Shown: one piece after another, positions 11,534 to 21,899 of the stretch
How the letters are laid out: every line of letters starts with the position of its first letter
Position numbering within the stretch: position 1 is the stretch's first letter
Origin: Cyanoderma ruficeps
Taxonomy: Eukaryota > Chordata > Aves > Passeriformes > Timaliidae
Direction: 5' to 3'
DNA: 64,000 nucleotides
NCBI GenBank assembly: GCA_008694505.1
Contig: VZDJ01000097.1
Coordinates: 547,760 to 611,759, forward strand
Notes under the pieces: model-generated
What the model was told of the DNA's origin: nothing
Databases searched by the model: none
The model's input: only the letters and a program-made list of their open reading frames with translations
Position numbers and translations under genes: made by a program

Positions 11534-11547
11534 TCGCCCTCTGGTGG
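11534..11547 (-). promoter_or_regulatory. CTCF-like binding site
   Basis: The + strand reads TCGCCCTCTGGTGG, which is the reverse complement of the CTCF core. Thirteen of 14 positions fit the consensus CCASYAGRKGGCRS read on the - strand. It lies in the short unique gap between two tandem arrays, between RAB11FIP5 and the NOTO genes, where an insulator would make sense. Confidence 0.5.
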
Positions 11548-11584
11548 TCAGTGAGGGAACGGCTCGGCGGGGACCCCACTGGGG

Positions 11585-11945
11585 CCTGACCGGGATCCCA
11601 CTGGGACATCACTGGGATCGCACTGGGACCTGACCGGGATCCCACTGGGACATCACTGGGACATCACTGGGATCCTACTGGGATCTCACTGGGACCTTAC
11701 TGGGAGATCACTGGGACATCACTGGGACCGCACTGGGACATCACTGGGATCCCACTGGGACATCACTGGGATCCTACTGGGATCTCACTGGGACCTTACT
11801 GGGAGATCACTGGGACATCACTGGGACCGCACTGGGATCTCACTGGGAGATCACTGGGAGATCACTGGGAGATCACTGGGACCGCACTGGGATATCACTG
11901 GGATCTCACTGGGACCGCACTGGGACATCACTGGGACCACACTTT
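11585..11945. repeat. 11-bp minisatellite, about 32 copies
   Basis: Head-to-tail 11-bp units ACTGGGAYMTC / ACTGGGACCGC. The period is close to one helical turn. Two copies of a longer block (11,640-11,730 and 11,755-11,830) repeat the same order of variants, so a higher-order duplication has occurred. Confidence 0.9.
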
Positions 11946-12140
11946 GGGACCCCCCTGGGACCCTGCCCTGCAGCACCTCCCAGCCGGGATCCTTTGGGAT
12001 CCACTGCCTGGGATGTTTCGTAACTGGGACCTCTGGATACACTCAGTAGGATCGGCCCTGACTGGCAACCCCAGTAATTAGCAGCCTGTTAATTGGGATG
12101 GTTGGTGATGGGAGCTGGCAGCCAACTGCAGCTGTGCCAG

Positions 12141-12438
12141 CTGGGATTGTCACTAGCTGGGATTGTCACTAACTGGGATTGTCACTAACTGGGATCCCTG
12201 CTAACTGGGATTGTCACTAGCTGGGATCTCTGCTAACTGGGATTGTCACTAACTGGGATCCCGCTAACTGGGCTGTTCCCTAACTGGGATTGTCACTAAC
12301 TGGGATCCCGCTAACTGGGCTGTTCCCTAACTGGGATTATCACTAACTGGGATCCCCACTAACTGGGCTGTTCCCTAACTGGGATCCCTGCTAACTGGGA
12401 TTGTCACTAACTGGGCTGTTCCCTAACTGGGATCCCTG
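12141..12438. repeat. 15-16 bp minisatellite, about 19 copies
   Basis: Units of ACTGGGATTGTCACTA with variants ending CCCTGCTA, CCCGCTA and CTGTTCCCTA. The ACTGGGAT core is shared with the 11-bp array at 11,585-11,945, but the period differs. Confidence 0.9.
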
Positions 12439-12439
12439 C

Positions 12440-14535
12440 ATCCCTGTGGCTCAGAGATGCTCAGCACCTCAGGTGCCTTTGGGAATTGGACCCAGATGCT
12501 CAGAAAAGCAATTTTTCTTCTGGAAGTGGCTCCTTTGGCACCGCCAGCATCCGAAGGAGTTTGGATACGGAGCAGGACCAAAGCAGAGCGGGAAGGGCAG
12601 GGCAGGAACCCCAGGACAGCCACAGTTCCAAAAGCCCCAGAACAGAAATAAGGAAGATTATGGTGAAAAACCCAAAATCGTAATTTTTCCTTCAGGTGCA
12701 TGGAAAAAGCTTTGGACATTACATATCCCTGCTGCCTCAGTTCCTGAAGGATCCATCCCAGCCCTGGGAAACCCATCCCATTCCCAGGGTGATCAAACCC
12801 AGCCCTGGAGGGCCCATCCCAGTGCCAAGGGTCCCCTTTCCAGCACCCCCTGCCCAGGCCACCCCCACTTTGGGATTTGGGGCACATTCCATCCCATTTC
12901 ACTCAGCCACGGATGTCATTATTTGCAGAAATTCCTCGGTTGGTGCCCCTCAACTTCCAAAAACTCCTTTGCAATGAGTTTTTAAGGTCAGGAAAATCTG
13001 CCAGGGTTTAAAAATAATTTTTTTTCTTTGTTTTTCCTGCATTTTCACCCTCAAACAGCCGGGGTGACCTGTGCACGTCCAAGTCCGGCTTGGGAAAACC
13101 TCCCTGGAGCTGGGTCAGGCCTTTGGAGAGAAGAAGTGGAGCTGCATATCTTAGGACGCTTAAGGGAGGGCTCTGCTCTGCATCCCAAACGCGGCTGCGA
13201 GACCTTTCATAGCTGCAAAGAAGAGAGGATTTTCTTGGGGGCGGAGGTGGAATTCCGATAAAATGATCCCACAAACGCCCAGGGTCAGGTCTGGATCCTC
13301 CTCAGCCACTTGATGGCAGTGGGTATCCAAACACTTCCCTTTTTTTTTCCCCGTAATTTCGGCTGGATTGGTAGAAAATGTCCCTTTTCCTGGGAAACTG
13401 GGGGTGTCTCCCCACAGCGCCGAGCTGCCAGTCGGATGCAGAAGGGATTTTGGGGGTGAAAGGCTCCAAGAGCTGGGATGGACACACGGACAGATGGACA
13501 GAGGGACGCTGCAGGACAGGGCACGGACACACGGACAGGGGGGTCCTGGGGGTCACCCCGAGCCCCACAGGGATCCCGGAGGCTCCATCCCTCGGCAATC
13601 CACACCCTGCCCACACAGCCTGGCCCGGGGCTAATGAGCAGCTTTGCCATTAATTAGCTCAGGAGCCCGAGCCTTGGGCAATTAATCCTCAAAATCAGGC
13701 ACCAGCCATCCCAGGATTCACATCCCGCTCCTGGATCCAGCCCTGCTGAGAGGAGACGGCGGGTCTGTGGGCAGTGACCCCAAACCCAGCTCCCCCTGCT
13801 CCTTGGCCGCACCTCCCCAAATTTCTGCCGCCTCCTTCCCACCCCTGCAGGACAGGATTCTCCCAGCTGGAAAAGAAAAGGGCTCCAACCCACCACCGGG
13901 TGCCTCCAGCTCCATTTTGCCCCAAATCGTTTGGATCCCAACCCCACGGATCCCAAAGCACCTCTGTGTCCCAGGATCCCCATTTTGGCCCCAAATCACC
14001 TGGATCCCAATCCCAGGTCCCAAATCACCTGGATCCCGATCCCAGGGGCGCCAGCAGCATCCCACCCAGCCCAGGGATGCTGAGCACCCCCCTGCTGGGA
14101 CCACCCGGCTCCCAGAGGGTTCCAGGGGTGTTTGCTGAGCTCCATCAAACAGGAGAGGAAAAAGGGAATAAAAAAAAGGGAAAGCACCTCCTATCCAAAC
14201 ACAGCCGAGCCCACCAAGGGCCTCCTGCCTTTTCATCTTTCCAGGGCCCTAATTAACACCCAACAACACCAAATCTGCCACCCTTTCATCTCTGCCCCCT
14301 CCCCAGGGCCTTTATTTGCCCCCAGCGCCGTGGCAGTGGGAGGGGTCCCAGGGACGGTGCCCACCAGGGGGTTTTAGGGCTTTTTTTGGTGTACAGACCC
14401 CCCCGGAGAGCTTTCACCGGCAGGCTCCAGGCAGGGGATGCCCCAGCACGGCGGGCCTGGGGGTGTCCGTGCCCACCCCCGCGGCGCGGGGCAGCCGCCG
14501 AGCCAAGGATGCTCCTGCCCAGGCCACGGCCCCGG
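12440..14535. other. Intergenic DNA, no gene seen
   Basis: Unique sequence of mixed composition. Open frames of up to 190 codons overlap on both strands and show no domain. I see no complete repeat array. A small direct repeat of a roughly 27-bp segment (CAAATCACCTGGATCCCAAT) occurs near 13,995-14,040, and AT-rich patches lie at 13,000-13,030 and 13,645-13,690. Confidence 0.5.
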
Positions 14536-14540
14536 GATGC

Positions 14541-14590
14541 TTTTCCCAGCTTTTCCCAGCTTTTCCCAGCTTTTCCCAGCTTTTCCCAGC
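14541..14590. repeat. 10-bp repeat, 5 perfect copies
   Basis: Five identical copies of TTTTCCCAGC. Another single copy lies at about 14,786. Confidence 0.95.
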
Positions 14591-15569
14591 TCGGAGTCGT
14601 TCCCGGCCGGGAGCGGGGCAGGTTGGGGCTTTGTCCCCGGGGAAAGCCGGACGGGGGGGCGGCTGTGGGGCAGATGCGGCCCCGGCCCGGCTCCCCCGTG
14701 CCCCGTTTCCTCCCCAATAAAGGCCCGAGCCCCGGGGGAGTCTTTGAGCGGGGGCCGCCCCCCCGCCGCTCTGGCCGAGGTGTGACTTTTCCCAGCTCAT
14801 TAGGAAAAGCTGCGGGATTTTTAGGAATCTCAGACCCTAATGACCATCTGAATCCCATCAGCGGAGCGGGGCGAGCTGGGGGGTGCAGGGAGAGACCCCC
14901 CCCTCCCTCCCGCCCCTGCCGCTGTCACCGCGGCACCCCTGGGCTGTCCCCTCCCCTCGCTGGCCCGAGCTGCGCTGAGCCCCCAAAAAGGCCGGGGACA
15001 GAGCTCAGAGGGCCAAAGGGGACCCCAAGTCCCTCCCCCGGGAATTTGGGGTGACACCGGGGTGGTCCCCTGGGCATCCGGATCCTCCTGCCTGAGCAAC
15101 GCAGGGCCAATGTCACCCTGTGGGAGGACACGGGGGACACGGGGGACATCCCAGTGGGGGCAGGGGAACACGGTGGGGGACACCCAGGCAAGGGCAGGGG
15201 GACATGGGACAACATCTCAAATGGGGACAGGGGGCTTGGGGGGGTATCTTCCCATCGAGGGGTGAGGTGACACGGTCCCATCGAGGGTGAGGTGACATGG
15301 AGGGACACCCAGTCAAAGGCAGGGGGACACGGGGAGTTCCTCCCTGAGGGCAGAGGGACACGGAGGGCAAGGGGACATGGTTGGGGGGGACATTTCCATC
15401 CAGAGGTGGGACACCCCCATTGAGGGCTGGGGGACATGGAGGGGACACCCTGTGGAGAGCAGGGCCAGGGGACATCCCCAGGGCGGGCAGAGGGACAAGG
15501 AGGGGACACGGAGCGGGTCCGGGCGGGGCAGGGGCGATGTCGCGGTCCCGCCCCGGTGCCCCCGGGCCC
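14591..15569. other. Upstream region of NOTO copy A, G-rich
   Basis: CpG-rich to 14,800, then a G-rich stretch (15,115-15,530) full of GGGGACA and GGGGACACGGGG motifs with potential to form G-quadruplexes. No gene is seen. A frame in phase with NOTO copy A is open from an ATG at 15,436, but it reads through these simple repeats and the TATA box and is unlikely to be coding. Confidence 0.5.
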
Positions 15570-15575
15570 TATAAA
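15570..15575 (+). promoter_or_regulatory. TATA box of NOTO copy A, within an inverted repeat
   Basis: TATAAA lies 32 bp before the predicted start codon. It is framed by a perfect 6-bp inverted repeat, GGCCCT-ATAA-AGGGCC (15,565-15,580). With usual TATA spacing, transcription would start near 15,600, leaving a 5' UTR of under 10 nt. Confidence 0.65.
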
Positions 15576-15606
15576 GGGCCGGGCAGCGCTGCCCCGCGGC
15601 CCCGCG

Positions 15607-17972
15607 ATGCCGCCCCCGGCCCCGGAGCCCCCCGGCCGCTCCTTCACCATCGCGGCGCTGCTGGGCCGCCCCTCGCCCCCCCCGCCGGCCCCGGCCCCGC
15701 TCTGGGGCTGCCCCCCGGGCCCGACCCCGCTGCTGCCGCCCCTCGGCGCCCCCGGCTGCGGGCCCCCCCCCGCCTGGGCCGCCCGGCTCGGGGCTACAGG
15801 TACCGACCGCCCCCCGGACCCCGCACCGCGACCCTCCGCCGCTCCCAGGGGGGACACTCCCCAATGGGGACCCACAACCGGGGTCCCTTTTCCCTTTCGG
15901 GGATCCTCATTCGCCGCTCCTGGGGGGGGACACCCCGCAATGGGGACCCGCAACCGGGGTCCCTTCTCCCTCTTTGGGGGATCTTCATTCGCCTCTCCCG
16001 GGGGACACCCCGCAATGGGGACCCCGACCCACAACCGGGGTCCCTTCTCTCTCTTGGGGATCCTCATTCCCTTCTCCCAAGGGACACCCCGCAATGGGGA
16101 CCCGCAACCGGGGTCCCTTCTCCCTTTCAGGGATCCTTATCCGCCTCTCCCGGGGGGGGGACACCCCGCAATGGGGACCCCCACCCACAACCGGGGTCCC
16201 TTCTCCCTCTTGGGGATCCTTATCCGCCTCTCCCAAGGGACACCCCGCAGTGGGGACCCCCTTCCTGCTCGCCCAGAGGCGATCCCCCCTCTCCCCACAT
16301 CTCCCCTGCCGGGGGACACCCCGCAATGGGCACCTTCCCTCCCGGGGGGGGCACTGGTCCATCTCCCCCAGGGAGACACCCCCAAATGAGGCCCCCCTTC
16401 CCCCGCCCCAAGGGGGCACCTGTGGCCCCCAAAGAGGGGATCCCATTCGTGGGGGTCTCTACCAGAGGGACCCACAGCCCCTTCAAGGGGGGACCCCTGA
16501 CTGCCTCTCCCAGGGGACCCTTCCCAAGGGGATTTCTCCTGCCCGCGGCCCCCACGGGAATGTCTCCAAATGGGGGCTGGATCCACCCCTGCCATGGGGA
16601 CATCTGCAAATGGGGATCTCCTTTCACCCCTCCGAGGGGAATCCCCCCAAAGGGATCTCTTCCAGGAGAGTCCATGACCATCTCTCTTGGGACACCCCCA
16701 AAATTTCTCTAAATTCGGGAGAGCTCCTTCCACCTCTACACGGGAAATTCCCTCAAAGGGATTTTTTTCCATGAGGGACCTGTGTCCACCTCTAAACGGG
16801 AAATTCCCTCAAAGGGATTTTTTTTCCATGGGGGACCTGTGTCCATTTCTACAAGGGAAACTCCCTCAAAGGGATTTTTTTTTCCATGAGGGACCTGTGA
16901 CCATTTCTACAAGGGAAATTCCCTCAAAGGGATTTTTTTTCCATGAGGGACCTGTGTCCACCTCTCCAAGGAAATCCTCAGGAAATGCAGGGCCCTCTTG
17001 AAAAAAAAAAATCCTCTTTAAATCTCCAAATGGGAAGATCCCTTCTGCCTCCCCAGGGAAAGGAGCTCCCGAGGAGGGACCCCACTGTAGAGGGGACCCC
17101 TCCACGGGCTCCTCTCCACCCTGTCCCCCTCTCCAGGCTTCCTGATCTCCAAGTGCTGCTTGCCCCTGCTGAAAGGCCAGGCCGGCAAGGCCAAACGCGT
17201 GCGGACCATCTTCAGCAGCGAGCAGCTGGCGCGGCTGGAGCAGGAGTTCTCTCGGCAGCGGTACCTGGTGGGGCAGGAGCGCTGCCTGCTCGCCTCCTCC
17301 CTGCGCCTCACCGAGGAGCAGGTCAGCCCCTCCGAGCTCCGGCAGCTCCAGGGAGGTTCCCCAGGGGGCTGGGAGCTGTCACTCGGCCCGGCACGGGAGC
17401 CCCGGGGTGTTGTTGGCAGAGTTAACACGGTGGTGGGTCACAGGTGGGGAAACTGAGGCACGGCATGGCTGTCTGCCAGGAAACTCGTGTCCCTCTTAAG
17501 GCTGCTCCAGCACTGGCAGGTCCAGCTCCGGGGAGCAGTTTTCCATCTTTCAGGGATAGACTGGGCACTGCCCGAGCCCAGCAGCAGCCAGGGTGGGAAG
17601 CCAAGCTTTGCCCCTGGCTAAGTGGGAGCGTGGGAGGGAATTGGTGGAATCACCGTCCTCGGAAGTGTCCAAAACCACGTGGGGGTGGCACTCGGGGACG
17701 GGTTTAATGGTTGGACTCGGTGACCTTTCCAAACTTGATTATTCTGCGATTCCAAGGTGAAGGTCTGGTTCCAGAACCGGAGGATCAAGTGGAGGAAGCA
17801 AAGCCTGGAACAGCAACAGGCCAAACTGGCCAAAATGGGTTTGGGCACCCCGCAGAGGAGCCCAGACTCACAGAGCCACCACGAGGAGGACAAGGACTTC
17901 CCAGCAGAGTCAGGGGACAGCCAGGAGGACACGTCCTTGTCCCCTGCACAGACTGTGACAAAGAGCAGCTGA
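15607..17972 (+). CDS. NOTO: NOTO/GNOT-type homeobox protein, copy A
   Basis: A sequence-specific nuclear transcription factor of the Not family (node and notochord in vertebrates). Three exons, 15,607-15,799, 17,137-17,321 and 17,757-17,972, join in phases 1 and 0 to give 197 residues. Near the N terminus is an eh1-type Groucho-binding motif, SFTIAALLG (residues 12-20), in a Pro-rich stretch. The homeodomain is about residues 83-142, from KAKRVRTIFSSEQLARLEQEF to [15 protein letters not shown], with the invariant W, F, N and R of helix 3 (W130, F131, N133, R135) and Gln at position 50 (Q132). The tail is acidic and serine-rich and ends TVTKSS. Copy B has the same exon phases and homeodomain type, so the two are a tandem duplicate. 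Copy A lacks the GLELSHC element that copy B shares with mammalian NOTO, so it is the more diverged of the two. I cannot say which corresponds to chicken Gnot1 or Gnot2. The exon 3 acceptor is formed by a CR1 end. Confidence 0.88.
15845..16395. repeat. About 78-bp tandem repeat in NOTO copy A intron 1
   Basis: Six or so units, each with CACCCCGCAATGGGGACCC and ACCGGGGTCCCTTCTCC. The array begins within 50 bp of the exon 1 donor. Related but degraded units continue to about 16,680. Confidence 0.9.
16740..16970. repeat. 58-bp tandem repeat, 4 copies, NOTO copy A intron 1
   Basis: Units contain AAATTCCCTCAAAGGGATTT, a T-run of variable length, and CCATGAGGGACCTGTG. The array ends about 165 bp before exon 2. 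Confidence 0.9.
17634..17753 (+). mobile_element. CR1 LINE 3' end ending at the NOTO copy A exon 3 acceptor
   Basis: It matches the CR1 3' end in order: GGTGGAATCACCGTCCTCGG, GTGGCACTCGGGGACGGGTT, TAATGGTTGGACTCGGTGAC, CTTTCCAAACTTGATTATTC, and a terminal octamer-like TTCTGCGATTC. Only the bases AAG separate it from the first coding base of exon 3 (17,757). Confidence 0.8.
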
Positions 17973-18068
17973 GCCACCCCCTTGTCTGTGTGTATTATAG
18001 GATGTATCATAGCTGGCCATATCTAATATATACGGGATGTACAGGGCACCCCCGGGCTCTGGGGGTCA

Positions 18069-18074
18069 AATAAA
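18069..18074 (+). terminator. Poly(A) signal of NOTO copy A
   Basis: Canonical AATAAA 97 bp after the stop codon. It is followed within about 25 bp by a TG/T-rich stretch (GGGCTGGTCTTTGC), a good downstream element. Confidence 0.75.
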
Positions 18075-18760
18075 TTATTTATGCAACTCTTGGGCTGGTC
18101 TTTGCAGGAATCATCCCCGTTCCTGGGAGTTGGCCTGGGGGAGTGGGAGCCACCTGCAGCCTCAGCTCATCCCAGAGCTGTTGGGAGCTCGGAAATCTCC
18201 CAGTTTGGGGTGTTCAGAGACCCCTGAACCCTGGAGAGGATTTGTCACCCTGCTCTGCCCATGGCTCATAAATCCCACCCAGTGCTGGCTTCCTCTCCAG
18301 GGATTCCAGAGCCAGGACAGGAGGGAAAATGCGCCTGGAGACAAAACTGGAGGGAGCTCTGTGACCTGAGCTCCTGGGGTGACACCTCAGCTGGGCAAGG
18401 GTTAGCCAGGGCTTCATCTTCATCGCTTTGCTCTCCTTTGGCACAGGTGGAGGTTTCAAATCCAGCAGGTTTGGGGTGGCCACTGAGCAGGGGATGATCC
18501 AAAGGTGGGATCCATGGGAAGCTGGTGGGCTCCCTGAGGGGTGCAAAGCAAGTGGGATGTCCCAGATCAGCAGCAGTGGGGACACTGGGTGCTCAGCTGG
18601 GCAGTAGCAGCTCCCAGAACCGAACCTTCCCCGTGCCTGGCTGGGTTTGGAGCTGGGGGAAAAGGAGACTCGGGTGGAGGATTTATTTGGGCCGGTGAAA
18701 CCTGCGGCAAGGACGGGGGGGACAGCCCAGGAAAGGGGGGACAGTTGAGGGGATGGTGCA
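18075..18760. other. Downstream flank of NOTO copy A, no gene seen
   Basis: Unique DNA without coding evidence. Open frames are short and overlap on both strands. Confidence 0.5.
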
Positions 18761-19440
18761 AAGAGAAGGGATCAGCACAAGGGGAAGGGGGATGAAGCAG
18801 GGAAAGGGATGATGCAGGGAGAGGGGGAAGGAAGCAGGGAAAAGGGGATGAAGCAGGGAAAAGGGGATGATGCAGGGAGAGGGGGAAGGAAGCAGGGAAA
18901 GGAATGATGCCAGGAAGAGGGATGAAGCAGGGAAAAGGGGATGCTGCAGGGAAAAGGGGATGATGCCAGGAGAACAATATCAGGAGAAGGGGATGGTGCA
19001 GGGAGAGAGGGAATGATGCCTGGAGAGGGGGATGCTGCAGGAGAAGGGGACAATCCATGAAGGGACAGTGCAAGGAGAAGGGGAGGGGGTGAGCCAGGGA
19101 AAAGGGGACAGAGCAAGGACAGAGGGACACGGTGCAGGGACAGAGGGACACAGCGCAAGGACAGAGGGACACGGTGCAAGGACAGAGGGACACGGTGCAA
19201 GGACAGAGGGACACAGCGCAGAGAGAAGGGGACGGGGTGACCCAGGGAAAAGGAGACAGCGCAAGGACAGAGGGACACAGCGCAGGGACAGAGGGACATG
19301 GTGCAAGGACAGGGACACGGCGCAGGGAGAAGGGGACAGGGTGACCCAGGGAAAAGGGGACAGAGCAAGGACAGAGGGACACAGCGCAGGGAAAAGGGGA
19401 CAGCACAAGGACAGAGGGACACAGCGCAGGGAGAAGGGGA
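18760..19440. repeat. Compound minisatellite (about 20 bp and about 21 bp units)
   Basis: The first half (to about 19,090) uses GGGAAAAGGGGATGAAGCA-type purine-rich units. The second half uses GTGCAAGGACAGAGGGACAC units of about 21 bp, with interspersed GAAAAGGGGACAG blocks. The strand is almost pure purine in the first half, which could form triplex or G-rich structures. The long - strand Ser/Pro/Cys frames are artefacts. Confidence 0.92.
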
Positions 19441-20679
19441 CGCTGTGACGGAAGCTGCCCTTTGTCCCGGCTGGTGCAGGGATTAGCCGGCACATCTCAA
19501 AGGGCCCAAACTGTGCTCATGTCTTCACACGTCTGCCGGCAGCCCGGGCCGGGCGCGGGTTTAAGGCTCTGATCTGGCATGCCGCTGGCTCATTCCGATC
19601 AGCCCGACACAAGAGGGGCTCACGGCGCTGTTTCGATGCCGCCCGGCCGGGGGCTGAGCTGATTGCAGCAGTCTCCTTGTTCTCCGGACACCTTTAATCC
19701 CCCGGGAGCTGGCGGGGCTCAGCCCCGGGCCGGGGCCGGGCTCCTCCCGGGAGCAGCGGGGGACTGGACCCCGCTCCGGGAATGTTCCCGCAGGGTCTGC
19801 CCGGCTCTGCCCCCGCTGCGGGGAATGTCCGAGCCGGGAATGATTTAATTAAAACCGCTGGGCTTGATGGGGTTTGGAAAATTTACTTGTGTATGAGACG
19901 GATTAAATCACATTCCTGTGACACCTCGGGATTTGTCCGGGAGGGTTTTGGTCAGGGGGGTGCGGGGATGGCTCCGTTCCCTGGGGACAGCTGAGTCACA
20001 CGGAATGCCGTCCCTCGTCCTCCTCCCAGCCAGCATTAACCTGTTCTCAGGTCCCTCAGGGCGGGGAAGGGACTTTGCGGGACAAAGCAGCGATTGCTGC
20101 TCCCGGGGGATGGGAAGGGCCGAGCCCGCAGGTCTGACCCGGATGATGGGATGGAGCTGGTGGCTGGCAGAAAAGCTGGATTCATCCCGCTCATTTTCTG
20201 TTCTCTCAGCTCCTGCCAGGCTGGGCAGGGGGTAGGGATGGAGTTTCCTCCCTCTCGGATCCTGCTGCCTGCAGCTCAGCCCAGGTCCCGGCAGCTCCAC
20301 TGTGGCACGGGGATTGGGATCGAGTCTGGACTGTGGAAAATCAGGGAGAGAGGTGCTCGGGCTGGATCGATCCGCTTGGGGCAGAGCCTCGGTCCTCTCA
20401 TCACCCAGGAAATCCGTGTATAAAACAGCAAGAATAAAGAAAGAATAAAAACTGTGTGTCCTGACCCAAACCGCCCCCACATCCCAAATCCCCCGCCGGT
20501 CTCTTCCCAACCCGCGGCCCTCAGAAAGACGCCGCTTTTTCACCTCTCTGCAAAACCCGAGGTGGCTTTCAGCGACAGATAATTGAAAGGAAGTGAGAAT
20601 CAAGCACTTTATTAAGGGGATAAAGGTTATCTGCCCCAAGATGCAGCGCTGAGCCCGTCCCGGCAAACCTCCTCTGGGC
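19441..20679. other. Intergenic unique DNA, no gene seen
   Basis: The segment 19,820-19,930 is AT-rich and complex (TTTAATTAAAACC, GGATTAAATCACATTCC) and could be regulatory. The 412-codon - strand frame across 19,908-21,146 runs through the array at 20,680-20,940 and has no recognisable domain, so I do not call it a gene. Confidence 0.5.
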
Positions 20680-20940
20680 TCCGGGGATGAGGGGGAGGCT
20701 GTGGGACAGGCGGGGGTGGCTGAGCGGCTCCGGGGATAAGGGGGAGGCTGTGGGACAGGCGGGGGTGGCTGAGCGGTTCCAGGGATGAGGGGGAGGCTGT
20801 GGGACAGGCGGGGGTGGCTGAGCGGCTCCGGGGATGAAGGGGAGGCTGTGGGACAGGCGGGGATGGGTGAGCGGCTCCGGGGATAANCGGGGATGAGGGG
20901 GAGGCTGTGGGACAGGCGGGGGTGGCTGAGCGGCTGCTCA
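20680..20940. repeat. 49-bp minisatellite, 5 copies
   Basis: Unit contains GAGGCTGTGGGACAGGCGGG and GGTGGCTGAGCGGCTCCGGG. Copies are more than 90 percent alike. An ambiguous base (N at 20,887) sits in a partly collapsed unit, so copy number in the assembly may be wrong. Confidence 0.95.
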
Positions 20941-21899
20941 GGGAGGTGTTGCCCAGTTTCCCCGCAGGGACCGCGGCAGATGCCGGGTGGAGGATCGGGA
21001 TGAATGCGGGGCGCTGGTGAAGAGGCGCGAATGGCCGGCTGAGGTTGGGAGGGAGAGATTTGGGAGAGGATAACCAGGTGGAGCCGAGCGCTCAGGCCCT
21101 TGGGGCGCCCCTCCCTGCTCTCCTTCCCGCCGGGATGAATCCTCATGGGTTTGCTGCTTGCAGGACGGGGAGTTTGGAGCAGCAGCGGGACCCCCGCACC
21201 CCCATCCTGTGTGCCGGCTGCTTTCCGAGCACCTGGAGCGCCCCTTCCCCGTTTAGAGGGGTCGCTCGGTGGGATTTGGGTGTCCTCAGGACCGGGAGCC
21301 GCGGGCGGAGGGTCAAGGCAAAGCCCGAGCCGGGCCGGGGGCGGCCGAGCGTGTTCCCCGCTCCATCCCCTCGTGTAATCCTTTTAAATGGTCAGGGAGA
21401 ATTTCCTCCCTCCCCGCTAATTCCCGATTGAAACATCAAATGAGTTTCCCGAGGCTGCTGAGCGGCTCTGCCCGGTTTCAGTGGGAACATTAAAAAAAAA
21501 AGACATTGCTGAGCAATGGGAGGAAATCCCAGCACATCCCGTTTTTTTCCAGACTGTCTGGGGTGGATTCACCCCGAGCTGCCTCGCACAAGGAGCAAAG
21601 GCATCGCATTTTTACATTAAACTCTCCTGGATAGAGGAAAATAAGGATGGGATGGAGTGACCTGTCTGGAAATGCAGCAGGGGAACCGGCAAACCCTCTG
21701 TGGACGGAGGATTGCAGCGACCAAACTCCTCGGGTTTAAAAATCCTCGGTTCAAACCAGTTCTGGTGAAATCAGCTGTTATGAAAAAGAGGAGAGGGAAA
21801 AAAAAAGAAAAAAGGAGATTTCACCATCTCCCTCTTTGCAGAGTTTGGGGCAAAAATTAAACCCCACGTCCCTGTGGCACTGCCATCCCAGCACGGCTG
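20941..21899. other. Intergenic DNA, no gene seen
   Basis: GC-rich to 21,400, then AT-richer with an A-run at 21,492-21,501. No exon or repeat family was identified. Confidence 0.5.

Noticed and set aside
15381..16712. 443-codon frame overlapping NOTO copy A
   Set aside because: It is out of frame with the homeobox exons, and its length comes from the 78-bp intronic repeat.
19908..21146. 412-codon - strand frame
   Set aside because: It crosses the 49-bp array and an undetermined base, has no recognisable domain, and shows no splice structure.
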